The notes beneath the pieces were generated by a model. It searched no databases. It was given only the letters and a program-made list of their open reading frames with translations, and had not been told where the DNA came from. A DNA stretch of 64,000 nucleotides from Pseudodonghicola sp048268305 (lineage in GTDB: Bacteria; Pseudomonadota; Alphaproteobacteria; Rhodobacterales; Rhodobacteraceae): assembly GCF_048268305.1 (NCBI RefSeq), contig NZ_JBLWVT010000007.1, positions 261,343 through 325,342 on the forward strand. The letters run 5' to 3'. The position numbers and the translations under genes were made by a program. Within the stretch, counting starts at the first letter, position 1, and each line of letters starts with the position of its first letter. Of the stretch, positions 1 to 7,251 are shown one piece after another.

Positions 1-789
1 CTTGTCCATCACGCCGGGGCCGACGGTGAAGGTCGCCACCGGATAGCTGCGCAGGCTGATGCCCTCGGCGGTTTCGATCCGCCTCAGCACCGTGCTGGTG
101 ATGTCCTTGCCGTTGATGTCATAGATCTTGCGGTTGCTGATGGTGCCGCTGACCGCATCGCCGCGCCCGCCGGTCGAGGCGTTGAAATCGTTGAAGTCGA
201 TGGCGATCTCGATATCGGCGCTGGAATATTCCAGCCCGCCCGCGCCGTTGAAGTCGCGCAGCCCCGCCATCACCCCATTATAGATCGCCTGGCCGGAATT
301 GGGCAGGGTCACGCCTTCGTTGCGCTGATAGACGAAGCCGCCGAAGCCGTAATCGGCATAGGCGCCGGTGCGCACGATGGCGAATTCGGTGCGCCCGGTG
401 CCGCCCTTGCTGACGCCATAGATCGCGCGATGGGTGAACTGGTTGACCGGCTTGCCGTTCTGCGGATCGGTGAACTGCTGATCCGCCTCATAGACGTTAT
501 AGCCGCTGAGCGATCTGACCTTGGTGCCGCGCGAATATTCATTGTCGCCGTCGAAGGCGAGGTTGTCGACGGTGAAGGTATCCTTCTTGGCGTTATAGCG
601 GATATTGCTGGCATAGCCGTTGCCGATATAGGCCGTCTCGGTCGAGGTCGGCTCGCTGCGCTTGATGGCGCTGGCGGGGGTGACGGTGTCAGGATCGGGC
701 GGGGTCCCGGGATCGGCAAAGGGGTTGCTGCCGCCGCCGCATCCGGCCAATACCAAAACGGCCGCTGTCGCGACGAAGAACCTGTTCAT
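1..789 (-). CDS. Putative outer-membrane lipoprotein, 3' end outside window
   Basis: An open frame starts at ATG 789 and is still open at base 1, so at least 263 residues are present and the C-terminus is missing. The N-terminus is a lipoprotein signal: a short charged start, a hydrophobic run and the lipobox LAGC with the lipid-bearing cysteine at residue 17, followed by a Gly/Pro/Asp-rich linker. The body is rich in Gly, Asn, Tyr and Ser and alternates polar and aromatic residues, as beta-barrel or TbpB-like surface lipoproteins do. It may belong to the transferrin-binding-protein-like lipoproteins common in Rhodobacterales, but no diagnostic motif settles that. It is divergent from thyX with about 200 bp between them. 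Confidence 0.6.
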   Translation of the reverse strand, partial: MNRFFVATAAVLVLAGCGGGSNPFADPGTPPDPDTVTPASAIKRSEPTSTETAYIGNGYASNIRYNAKKDTFTVDNLAFDGDNEYSRGTKVRSLSGYNVYEADQQFTDPQNGKPVNQFTHRAIYGVSKGGTGRTEFAIVRTGAYADYGFGGFVYQRNEGVTLPNSGQAIYNGVMAGLRDFNGAGGLEYSSADIEIAIDFNDFNASTGGRGDAVSGTISNRKIYDINGKDITSTVLRRIETAEGISLRSYPVATFTVGPGVMDK

Positions 790-989
790 ACTGCCTGCCT
801 CTGTTCTCTGATCCGGAACAAGTTTTGCCGCCAAGCATCTGTGAAATCGGCGAAAAGTCAATCTCGAATCCGTGATCCTTCAGGCTTTCGCAGCGAGGAT
901 GCGGAAATGCCATACCCGATCTTGCGGTTTTACCGGCGCTTCCGGCCAAGATATAGTGGACGCCGACTCAGAGAGAAAAGGAGCCCCCC

Positions 990-1895
990 ATGTCGCTGTC
1001 GCCCGAGCATCAGGCCGAGATTGACGATCTGCGCGCCCGGCCGCAGTCCACGCTGCGCAGCACCGCGCCGGGGATGGAGGGGCATCTCTATACCGCCTAT
1101 CCGGTGCTGGACCACGGATTCGTGCGGGTCATCGACTATATGGGCGACGATGCGGCGATCTGCCAGGCGGCGCGGGTCTCCTATGGCAAGGGCACCAAAT
1201 CGGTGTCGAACGACGAGGGGCTGATCCGCTATCTGATGCGGCATTGGCATTCGACCCCCTTCGAGATGTGCGAGATCAAGCTGCACGTCAAACTGCCGGT
1301 CTTCGTGGCGCGGCAGTGGATTCGCCACCGCACCGCCAACGTCAACGAATATTCGGCGCGCTATTCGATCCTGGATCGCGAATTCTATATCCCCGCGCCG
1401 GAACATGTGGCGGCGCAATCGACGGTGAACAACCAGGGCCGCGGCGAATTGCTGGAAGGGGCGGAGGCCGCGCGCGTCCTCGAAATCCTCAAGGCCGACA
1501 GCGCGCGGGCCTATGACAATTACGAGGCGATGATTTCCCAGGATGGCCAGCAGGGCCTGGCCCGCGAACTGGCGCGGATGAACCTGCCCGCCAATATCTA
1601 TACCCAATGGTATTGGAAGGTCGATCTGCACAACCTGTTCCATTTCCTGCGCCTGCGCGCCGACGCCCACGCCCAATACGAAATCCGGGTTTATGCCGAG
1701 GAGATCTGCAAGCTGGTCGCCGATTGGGTGCCCTTTGCCTATAAGGCCTTCGAGGATTACCGCATGGGGGGAGCGACGCTGAGCGCCACAGCCCTTGATT
1801 GCATTCGCCGGATGGTGAAGGGTGAAGAGGTGAGTCAAGAAAACTCCGGCATGTCCAAGGGGGAGTGGCGGGAGTTCATGCAAGTGGTGGGGTGA
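990..1895 (+). CDS. thyX: Flavin-dependent thymidylate synthase ThyX
   Basis: The 301-residue protein methylates dUMP to dTMP using methylenetetrahydrofolate and reduced FAD, supplying thymidylate for DNA synthesis. The family signature RHR-X7-S is present as RHRTANVNEYS at residues 112-122. Upstream residues 30-110 contain the typical ThyX start with VSYGKGTKS and the RHWHSTPFE stretch. Length is somewhat above the common 220-300 range. The start ATG 990 is preceded by an AAAGGAG-type ribosome site around 977-983. ThyX replaces the classical ThyA in many alphaproteobacteria. The gene is followed after 15 bp by a DUF3800 gene of different base composition. Confidence 0.95.
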   Translation: MSLSPEHQAEIDDLRARPQSTLRSTAPGMEGHLYTAYPVLDHGFVRVIDYMGDDAAICQAARVSYGKGTKSVSNDEGLIRYLMRHWHSTPFEMCEIKLHVKLPVFVARQWIRHRTANVNEYSARYSILDREFYIPAPEHVAAQSTVNNQGRGELLEGAEAARVLEILKADSARAYDNYEAMISQDGQQGLARELARMNLPANIYTQWYWKVDLHNLFHFLRLRADAHAQYEIRVYAEEICKLVADWVPFAYKAFEDYRMGGATLSATALDCIRRMVKGEEVSQENSGMSKGEWREFMQVVG

Positions 1896-1910
1896 GGTGC
1901 CCGGAGTTGG

Positions 1911-2717
1911 ATGTCTTTTACAGTATATGTCGATGAAAGCGGCGAAGCCGGCATTGTAAAAGTGCGCGATGGTTTGAAGCCAGGTGCATCAAGGTATTTT
2001 GTGCTGGGTGCGATGGTGGCGCAGGACGCTGCCAAAATTCGAGCCAAAGAGGTATTGGGAGAAGTCAGGAAGACCATCTCAAAGAAGAAATGGAAGCATG
2101 CTACTGAATTGGATCATGCGTCCAAAGTTCTTCTTGCGCGGGAAATGTCTAAGCTGCATGTTCGTTATTTTGCCGTCATTTCTAACAAGGTTACGCTCGG
2201 GGGATACAAGGACTTTATCGACGCAGATCCGCAGAAATATTACAATAAGTGTCTTTGCTATCTTCTGGAGAAAGTGTGTTCTTACCTGGCTAGGTTTAAC
2301 GTCACCGAGAACGATGTTCGCGTTGTTCTCGAAGAACGAAATCACAACTATGATACTATGCTAAGGTATCTGATGACGGTGAGGGACAAGCCCATATACC
2401 CTCAGTCCCGATCTCTCAAGTTGCTCAACCCTTTTTCAATTGTTGCTGTGAAGAAAGGTGAAGACGACTGTTTGGAGTTCGCGGATTTTGTTTCCCATGC
2501 GGTCTACCTTTGTGCCAACAAGACCCAGAACAACTATTTTATTCCTGAGCCAAGGTACTTTTCGGAAATTTCGAAGCGCTTCGCTGGTGACGATAGGGGG
2601 CGAATACTTGGTGTCGGGTTGAAATGCATACATGATCTGACGAGTCTTGAGTTGGACGACGATATTCAAGCATTGTTCAAAAACTCTCGGGCGCAGCTTC
2701 CAAAGCAACAACCATAA
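1911..2717 (+). CDS. DUF3800 domain-containing protein
   Basis: The 268-residue protein opens with VYVDESGEAG at residues 5-14, the hallmark start of DUF3800 proteins, and has an internal DxxE-like acidic stretch (FADFVSHAVY near residues 190-200) expected of an RNase H-like fold. The function is not established; family members occur in variable regions of bacterial genomes and some accompany defence genes. The gene is visibly poorer in GC than thyX and uvrD on either side, uses many A/T-ending codons, and sits 15 bp after thyX and before a block of nested inverted repeats, which points to acquisition by transfer. No toxin, nuclease or transposase partner is adjacent. Confidence 0.85.
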   Translation: MSFTVYVDESGEAGIVKVRDGLKPGASRYFVLGAMVAQDAAKIRAKEVLGEVRKTISKKKWKHATELDHASKVLLAREMSKLHVRYFAVISNKVTLGGYKDFIDADPQKYYNKCLCYLLEKVCSYLARFNVTENDVRVVLEERNHNYDTMLRYLMTVRDKPIYPQSRSLKLLNPFSIVAVKKGEDDCLEFADFVSHAVYLCANKTQNNYFIPEPRYFSEISKRFAGDDRGRILGVGLKCIHDLTSLELDDDIQALFKNSRAQLPKQQP

Positions 2718-2725
2718 GAGACTTA

Positions 2726-2828
2726 GCGCGCCGCAGGCGCGCACGCGCCCGACCCGCCCCGTCACGCCGTAGGCGTGCCTTCGGCACGACGCGGGCGCGT
2801 TCCGCACCCACCCTCGGGTCGGGCGCGT
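2726..2828. repeat. Nested inverted repeats between DUF3800 and uvrD
   Basis: Several palindromes lie inside one another. GCGCGCC-GCA-GGCGCGC occupies 2726-2742. A 14-bp arm ACGCGCCCGACCCG at 2743-2756 is matched exactly by its reverse complement at 2815-2828. Between these arms lie CACGCC-GTA-GGCGTG (2763-2777) and an overlapping alternative CGTGCC-TTC-GGCACG. The first hairpin may end the DUF3800 transcript, although no T-tract follows. The nested layout resembles REP-type structured repeats. Confidence 0.6.
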
Positions 2829-2935
2829 GGGCTTGAATGGTGAGGGTGGGGCAGGCGCATTCCTCCTGAAAAACACCCGGGAACAGACCGCGAACGGATC
2901 TTTAACTGCGCCGCGATCCGCGCTAAGTTCCCCGC

Positions 2936-5293
2936 ATGAGCAGTTACGACGATCTTGATGCCTTCGAGGGCGCCGCCCTGTCGGCCCGGGCCATGGCGGC
3001 GCGGCCGGCGCCTTACCTTGACGATCTGAACCCCGCCCAGCGGGAGGCGGTCGAATGTCTCGACGGCCCCGTGCTGATGCTGGCCGGCGCCGGCACCGGC
3101 AAGACCAAGGCCTTGACCTCTCGCATCGTCCATCTGCTGAACACCGGCCGCGCCCGGCCGAACGAAATCCTCTCGGTCACCTTCACCAACAAGGCCGCCC
3201 GCGAGATGAAGGAGCGGGTCGGCCGCCTGCTGGGCCAGGCGATCGAGGGCATGCCCTGGCTCGGCACCTTCCATTCGATCTGCGTCAAGCTGCTGCGCCG
3301 CCATGCCGAACTGGTGGGGCTGAAATCGAGCTTCACCATCCTCGACACCGACGATCAGATTCGCCTGCTGAAACAACTGGTTCAGGTCGCCGGCATCGAC
3401 GACAAGCGCTGGCCCGCCCGGCAATTGGCCGGGGTGATCGACGGCTGGAAGAACCGCGCGCTGACGCCCGACAAGATCCCCACCGCCGACGCCGGCGCCT
3501 ATAACCACCGGGGCGTCGAGCTTTACGCCCAGTATCAGGAGCGTCTGCGCCAACTGAACGCCGTCGATTTCGGCGATCTCTTGTTGCATATGGTGGTGAT
3601 CTTCCAGGCCCACCCGGACGTTCTGGCGCAATATCAACGCTGGTTCCGCTATATCCTGGTCGACGAATATCAGGATACCAACGTGGCCCAATACCTCTGG
3701 CTGCGGCTGTTGGCCGGGGGGCACAAGAACATCTGCTGCGTCGGCGATGATGATCAGTCGATCTATGGCTGGCGCGGTGCCGAGGTGGGCAATATCCTGC
3801 GGTTCGAAAAGGATTTTCCCGGCGCCCATGTGGTGCGGCTGGAACAGAATTACCGCTCGACCCCGCATATTCTGGCGGCGGCCTCGAACGTCATCCGCGG
3901 CAATCAGGGGCGCCTGGGCAAGGAGCTTTGGACCGAGGCGGAGCATGGCGAAAAGGTCAGGCTGATCGGCCATTGGGACGGCGAGGAGGAAGCGCGCTGG
4001 ATCGGCGAGGAGATCGAGGCGATGCAGCGTGGCACCCGGGGGCTGCGCGCCTTCGGTCTGGACGAGATCGCCATCCTCGTCCGCGCCTCGCACCAGATGC
4101 GCGCGTTTGAGGATCGGTTTCTGACCATCGGTCTGCCCTATCGGGTGATCGGCGGCCCGCGCTTCTATGAACGGCTCGAAATCCGCGACGCCATGGCCTA
4201 TTTCCGGCTGGTGGTCAGCCCGGATGACGATCTGGCCTTTGAACGCATCGTCAACACGCCGAAACGGGGCCTGGGCGACAAGGCGCAGCAGCTGATCCAG
4301 ACCACGGCGCGGGCCAATGGCGTCAACTTGGTCGAGGGCGCCCGGATCGCGCTGGACGAGGGGCTGATCAAGGGCAAGGGCGGCACGGCGCTGCGCACCC
4401 TGGTCGATGATCTGCGGCGCTGGGGCCGGATGGCGGGCGACCCCGATCTGTCCCACATGGAACTGGCCGAAATCGTGCTGGATGAAAGCGGCTATACCGG
4501 CATGTGGCAGAACGACAAGACGCCGGAGGCGCCGGGGCGGCTGGAAAACCTCAAGGAACTGGTCAAGGCGCTGGAAAATTTCGAGAACCTGCAAGGGTTC
4601 CTGGAGCACGTCAGCCTGATCATGGACAACGAACAGGCCGATGCCGACCAGAAGGTGTCGATCATGACCCTGCACGCGGCCAAGGGGCTGGAGTTTCCCG
4701 CCGTCTTCCTGCCGGGGTGGGAGGACGGCCTGTTCCCCTCGCAACGCAGCATGGACGAAAGCGGTCTCAAGGGGTTGGAAGAGGAACGCCGCCTGGCCTA
4801 TGTCGGCATCACCCGGGCGGAGGAGCTTTGCACCATTTCCTTCGCGGCCAACCGGCGGGTCTTCGGCCAATGGCAATCGGCGCTGCCGTCGCGCTTCATT
4901 GACGAACTGCCCGGCGAGCATGTCGATATCCTGACGCCTCCCGGTCTTTATGGCGGCGGGTATGGCGCCGCGGCGGCCCCGGCCGCTCCGGTGCGGGGCA
5001 GCATCGAATCCCGGGTGTCCGAAGCGAATGTCTATAACTCGCCCGGCTGGAAACGGATGCAGGCGCGCGCCGGCGAACGCAGCATGTCGCAGCCGCGCGA
5101 AACCCGCAATACGGTGATCGACGCCACGGCCGTCTCCAGCTTCACCGTGGGAGAGCGGGTGTTTCACCAGAAATTCGGCTATGGCACCGTCACCGGGATC
5201 GAGGGCGACAAGCTTGACGTCGATTTCGAAAAGGCCGGGCCGAAGAAGGTCGTCGGCCGTTTCGTCACCGCCAGCGACGATGTGCCGTTCTGA
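2936..5293 (+). CDS. uvrD: ATP-dependent 3'-5' DNA helicase UvrD/PcrA
   Basis: The 785-residue superfamily 1A helicase unwinds DNA in nucleotide-excision and mismatch repair. Motifs appear in order: Q-motif region LNPAQREAV (31-39), Walker A GAGTGKTK (51-58), motif Ia TFTNKAA, the DExx box as VDEYQDTN, motif III GDDDQSIYGWRGA, motif IV QNYRS, motif V TLHAAKGLEF and motif VI YVGITRAEE. A C-terminal Tudor-like module of PcrA/UvrD type is visible in the last 50 residues (VGERVFHQKFGYGTV). Length matches the family. The start ATG 2936 follows a poor ribosome site. A cobalamin riboswitch begins about 60 bp after the stop. Confidence 0.95.
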   Translation: MSSYDDLDAFEGAALSARAMAARPAPYLDDLNPAQREAVECLDGPVLMLAGAGTGKTKALTSRIVHLLNTGRARPNEILSVTFTNKAAREMKERVGRLLGQAIEGMPWLGTFHSICVKLLRRHAELVGLKSSFTILDTDDQIRLLKQLVQVAGIDDKRWPARQLAGVIDGWKNRALTPDKIPTADAGAYNHRGVELYAQYQERLRQLNAVDFGDLLLHMVVIFQAHPDVLAQYQRWFRYILVDEYQDTNVAQYLWLRLLAGGHKNICCVGDDDQSIYGWRGAEVGNILRFEKDFPGAHVVRLEQNYRSTPHILAAASNVIRGNQGRLGKELWTEAEHGEKVRLIGHWDGEEEARWIGEEIEAMQRGTRGLRAFGLDEIAILVRASHQMRAFEDRFLTIGLPYRVIGGPRFYERLEIRDAMAYFRLVVSPDDDLAFERIVNTPKRGLGDKAQQLIQTTARANGVNLVEGARIALDEGLIKGKGGTALRTLVDDLRRWGRMAGDPDLSHMELAEIVLDESGYTGMWQNDKTPEAPGRLENLKELVKALENFENLQGFLEHVSLIMDNEQADADQKVSIMTLHAAKGLEFPAVFLPGWEDGLFPSQRSMDESGLKGLEEERRLAYVGITRAEELCTISFAANRRVFGQWQSALPSRFIDELPGEHVDILTPPGLYGGGYGAAAAPAAPVRGSIESRVSEANVYNSPGWKRMQARAGERSMSQPRETRNTVIDATAVSSFTVGERVFHQKFGYGTVTGIEGDKLDVDFEKAGPKKVVGRFVTASDDVPF

Positions 5294-5349
5294 CCGTGCA
5301 AAAGCGACGCAGGGGCGGTTTGCCAATGCATCGGGTGGTGAATCCTGTA

Positions 5350-5530
5350 ATCTTTCGCCCGTGAGGTGCCCCCTTCGGGGGGAGAATTGGGAAGCCGGTG
5401 CAAGACCGGCACTGCCCCCGCAACGGTAAGGATCGGGAAACTCCGGCGAAACCACTGAGAGCATATTCTCGGGAAGGGTCGGATCAGGGCGCATGCCCCC
5501 CATTGTCCAAGTCCGGAAACCAGCCTCGTG
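5350..5530 (+). promoter_or_regulatory. Cobalamin (B12) riboswitch
   Basis: The conserved core elements of the AdoCbl riboswitch are present in order: GAGGTGCC near 5363, GGGAAGCCGGTGCAAGACCG from 5410 on both sides of the line break, the B12 box GCCCCCGC at 5415-5422 region, CCACTG near 5452, GGGAAGG near 5471, and AGTCCGGAAACC plus AGCC at 5510-5525. In this family cobalamin binding lowers expression of the downstream gene by termination or by masking the ribosome site. What is odd is the target: only a 9-codon ORF and an unknown 89-aa ORF lie downstream on this strand, not a B12 transport or synthesis gene. Confidence 0.93.
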
Positions 5531-5653
5531 CCAACGTCAGACCGCGGGCGGCGGTCAGGGCGCGGTGTGGGGCAGCATCCCCGTCTTCCGGCCTTGATCT
5601 TTGTCGCCTGCATTCAGCCCCTGCCGCGGGGAGCGGCGGAGAAAGGAGCGGAG

Positions 5654-5683
5654 ATGAAGTGCAATCGGGGTATCGGGCGATGA
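5654..5683 (+). CDS. Possible 9-residue leader ORF after the riboswitch
   Basis: ATG 5654 is preceded at a good distance by AAAGGAG (5642-5648), the best ribosome site between the riboswitch and the ccsR array. It encodes MKCNRGIGR and stops at TGA 5681-5683, which overlaps the next ATG at 5680 in an ATGA junction. This geometry allows translational coupling to the 89-codon ORF. It might be chance; no homology can be judged for nine residues. Confidence 0.35.
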   Translation: MKCNRGIGR

Positions 5684-5949
5684 TGCTCGCGGGGATCCTG
5701 CGGGCGCTGCGTGATCTGCCTGCGGAGGTCGATGATAAGGTCGCCGCGCGGATGGGATTTCTCGAATGGTTGATGACCCTGCCCGAGGGCTGTTCCGAGG
5801 CCGCGGCGGCGCGGGCGGCGGAATGTCGGGCGGCGCCTTTTGCCGCGACTTCGCCTCAGGTGGCGCTGTTTTGCAATCACCTGCGCGCGTTGCAGCGTTG
5901 CTCCGACGAGGTGCGGTTGCTGGGACGACCTGGTGGGGGAGGGGCGTGA
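5680..5949 (+). CDS. Hypothetical protein downstream of B12 riboswitch
   Basis: An 89-residue frame begins at ATG 5680 in an ATGA overlap with the leader ORF. The product has a helical N-terminal half (LRALRDLPAEVDDKVAARMG), three or four cysteines spread along the chain (at about residues 38, 48, 64 and 72) and a Gly-rich tail. I do not recognise the family; it is not CbtA, CbtB, BtuB or CobW. Its only support is position behind a riboswitch and a strong upstream ribosome site. It ends 26 bp before the terminator hairpin of the opposing ccsR array. It may also be a decayed remnant of the original riboswitch target. Confidence 0.4.
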   Translation: MMLAGILRALRDLPAEVDDKVAARMGFLEWLMTLPEGCSEAAAARAAECRAAPFAATSPQVALFCNHLRALQRCSDEVRLLGRPGGGGA

Positions 5950-5974
5950 AGCGGCTGGACGGAAACCGGAAAAT

Positions 5975-6017
5975 GAAAACGGCGGCACCAGGGAGGAGGA
6001 GAGGTGCCGCCGTTCTC
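5975..6017 (-). terminator. Hairpin 6 (last) of the ccsR array, also terminator
   Basis: Stem of 15 bp (9 perfect bp at 5981-5989 with 6003-6011, extended to 5975 and 6017 with one G-U on the minus strand) around the loop at 5990-6002. Read on the minus strand it is followed by TTTTCATTTT, so it can double as an intrinsic terminator for the ccaF1-ccsR transcript. Confidence 0.85.
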
Positions 6018-6022
6018 TTGTA

Positions 6023-6057
6023 ACATCAGGCGCAGGGAGGAGGAGAGCGCCCGATGT
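6023..6057 (-). repeat. ccsR hairpin 5
   Basis: An 11-bp stem with loop 6034-6046. The single non-Watson-Crick pair is G-U on the minus strand. It pairs up spatially with hairpin 6 (11-nt gap) to make the third unit. Confidence 0.85.
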
Positions 6058-6094
6058 ATTCGGCTATGTCATTTCCCCTATCGGGGGATGGAGT

Positions 6095-6131
6095 GGCCGG
6101 CGACGCAGGGAGGAGGAGAGCGTCGCCGGCC
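6095..6131 (-). repeat. ccsR hairpin 4
   Basis: A perfect 12-bp stem (GGCCGGCGACGC and its complement) with loop 6107-6119. It is the 3' member of the second unit, 7 nt from hairpin 3. Confidence 0.88.
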
Positions 6132-6138
6132 GATCCAA

Positions 6139-6171
6139 CACCGAACGCAGGGAGGAGGAGAGCGTCCGGTG
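6139..6171 (-). repeat. ccsR hairpin 3
   Basis: A 10-bp stem with one G-U on the minus strand and loop 6149-6161. It is the 5' member of the second unit. Confidence 0.85.
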
Positions 6172-6205
6172 CATCAGGTTCCGGCATTCGGGGCCGGTAT
6201 AGGGT

Positions 6206-6240
6206 GCGGCGACATCAGGGAGGAGGAGCGATGTCGCCGC
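6206..6240 (-). repeat. ccsR hairpin 2
   Basis: A perfect 11-bp stem (GCGGCGACATC and its complement) with loop 6217-6229. The loop differs from the others by one base at its 5' end on the minus strand. It is the 3' member of the first unit. Confidence 0.88.
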
Positions 6241-6246
6241 TATGTA

Positions 6247-6279
6247 CAGACCCTCAAGGGAGGAGGAGATGAGGGCCTG
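6247..6279 (-). repeat. ccsR hairpin 1
   Basis: A 10-bp stem with one G-U on the minus strand and loop 6257-6269. It is the first hairpin after the DUF1127 stop codon at 6306. Confidence 0.85.
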
Positions 6280-6305
6280 AACCGTTTATGTCCTTCGATG
6301 CTCCG

Positions 6306-6524
6306 TCAGCACACCTTGCGGGAGGCCTGATAGGCCACGCGGCGCAGTTCGGAGCGATGCAGGCCGAGATCGGCCAGCTCTTGATTGTTCAGGGCGCCCA
6401 TTTCGTTCATCGTCTGGCGGTACACCCGATACCGTTCGATCCGAACGCGCACATTGGCGATCCAAGCGGTCAGCCGACCCAGCAGGGTGGCGTCGTGATT
6501 TTCGCTATGCGTCAGAGCGGCCAT
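6306..6524 (-). CDS. ccaF1: DUF1127 small RNA-binding protein, CcaF1-like
   Basis: The 72-residue basic protein has the DUF1127 C-terminal core MNEMGALNNQELADLGLHRS at about residues 39-58, preceded by an Arg-rich helix (VRVRIERYRVYRQT). In Rhodobacter sphaeroides the homologous CcaF1 is encoded directly upstream of the CcsR RNAs, binds RNA and affects their maturation; the same order here (stop 27 bp before the first hairpin) supports a shared transcript. The start ATG 6524 has an AAGG ribosome site about 9 nt upstream. Expression is expected to respond to heat or oxidative stress through RpoHI/RpoHII by analogy; a clear RpoH promoter was not identified. Confidence 0.9.
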   Translation of the reverse strand: MAALTHSENHDATLLGRLTAWIANVRVRIERYRVYRQTMNEMGALNNQELADLGLHRSELRRVAYQASRKVC

Positions 6525-6583
6525 TGTTCGTAACCTTAAGTATTGTCAGTTCAGCGCCGTCTTGTGGCGCCGTGTTGAGACTG

Positions 6584-6611
6584 AAAATAGGCAAATGCTG
6601 CAATTGCACAA
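6584..6611 (-). promoter_or_regulatory. Weak candidate promoter for ccaF1-ccsR
   Basis: On the minus strand TTGTGC (-35-like) and TATTTT (-10-like) are 16 bp apart, 60 bp upstream of the DUF1127 start. A palindrome GCTGC-TAT-GCAGC lies about 20 bp further upstream (near 6631-6643). The match to a sigma-70 or RpoH consensus is poor, so this is only a candidate. Confidence 0.2.
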
Positions 6612-6659
6612 TAGCGGAGATGTTCAATGCTGCTATGCAGCAAGTGCATAGATTGATTG

Positions 6660-7059
6660 CATATTAAATGGGCAGCACTTCTGACGTAAGGTCATCAGAC
6701 GATCTCGTCATGGGCCCGCCCGCCGTCCCGGGGTGGCTGTGGCCCATGGGGGATGGGTCTGTGAAATAGTTAACGCCTTCGGAGCCCTTTCCGGGAAACG
6801 ATATTTCTTTCCGGCGCCGATTTGGGTGTCTTCATCCTCGTTGCTTTGGGCTGGCGCGGGAATGGGACGTTTTGGCGCGCTCACCTTCTCATGCAGGCAT
6901 CGGCGGGGTGATGTGCGCGGTTGGTGTGGGTGCGTGGCAATAATACAACATCGCAAGCGTTTCCGGCGGCATTTTTCTGATTGAAGCTTTCATTGTGCGG
7001 CCGGTTGCGCCCCGGCGCCCATCGCTTCCGTCGCCGGGAAGGCGGCCTGAGGCGCACGG
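6660..7059. other. Region without a supportable gene
   Basis: About 400 bp between the ccaF1 promoter region and the first mraZ repeat array. No reading frame here has a credible start, ribosome site or recognisable product. Stretches of AT-rich sequence (6770-6850) could hold promoters, but no clear pair of boxes is visible. Confidence 0.5.
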
Positions 7060-7093
7060 TGGGAAATCATGGGAGTGGCGGGAAATCACGGGA
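7060..7093 (+). promoter_or_regulatory. MraZ-box-like array 1 (four phased repeats)
   Basis: TGGGA at 7060 and 7070 and CGGGA at 7079 and 7089, with spacers of 5, 4 and 5 bp; two of the spacers are AATCA. E. coli MraZ binds TGGGN direct repeats separated by 5 bp, so this fits an autoregulatory MraZ site, though it lies almost 600 bp before mraZ. Confidence 0.5.
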
Positions 7094-7192
7094 ACCGCAG
7101 GGGGCGAGTGGTCGTTCTGGGGTGATTCGGAGGCATAAAAGGGAACATGTGGGGAACATCTGGCGTGCTGATCCCGGGGTGCAAAATTTTTA

Positions 7193-7217
7193 TGGGAAAC
7201 CCCGGGATTTGTTGGGA
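7193..7217 (+). promoter_or_regulatory. MraZ-box-like array 2 (three phased repeats)
   Basis: TGGGA at 7193, CGGGA at 7203 and TGGGA at 7213, exactly 10 bp apart. This is the canonical three-repeat geometry described for MraZ operators. Confidence 0.55.
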
Positions 7218-7251
7218 GGGGGTGAGAGAATCAACATCTAGTGGTCCGATT

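Larger units (their letters stand above)
5970..6290 (-). ncRNA. ccsR: CcsR-type sRNA array: three units of two anti-SD hairpins
   Basis: Six hairpins in a row each display the loop TCTCCTCCTCCCT (minus-strand sense; one copy starts GC instead of TC). The stems have 9-15 bp with arms that differ in sequence from hairpin to hairpin but stay complementary. They are grouped as three pairs: gaps inside pairs are 6-11 nt, gaps between pairs 34-37 nt. The strand is fixed by the imperfect pairs: each is A with C read as plus-strand RNA but G with U as minus-strand RNA. The last hairpin is followed by a T-rich run, as a terminator. The CCUCCUCCC loops and the DUF1127 gene directly upstream match the stress-induced CcaF1-CcsR locus of Rhodobacter sphaeroides, whose sRNAs act on C1 metabolism and redox balance. 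Confidence 0.9.

Noticed and set aside
2762..5503. Very long open frame (over 900 codons) on the minus strand opposite uvrD
   Set aside because: Its codons mirror uvrD, it has no ribosome site and no recognisable domain. High GC at third positions keeps antisense frames open in this genome.
5981..6279. CRISPR-like array of short repeats
   Set aside because: The shared 13-base loop is flanked by self-complementary arms that change from unit to unit and the spacing is irregular. There are no cas genes.
5981..6279. CsrA/RsmA-binding RNA with GGA loops
   Set aside because: GGA loops would appear only on plus-strand RNA, where the stems have A-C mismatches and no terminator follows.
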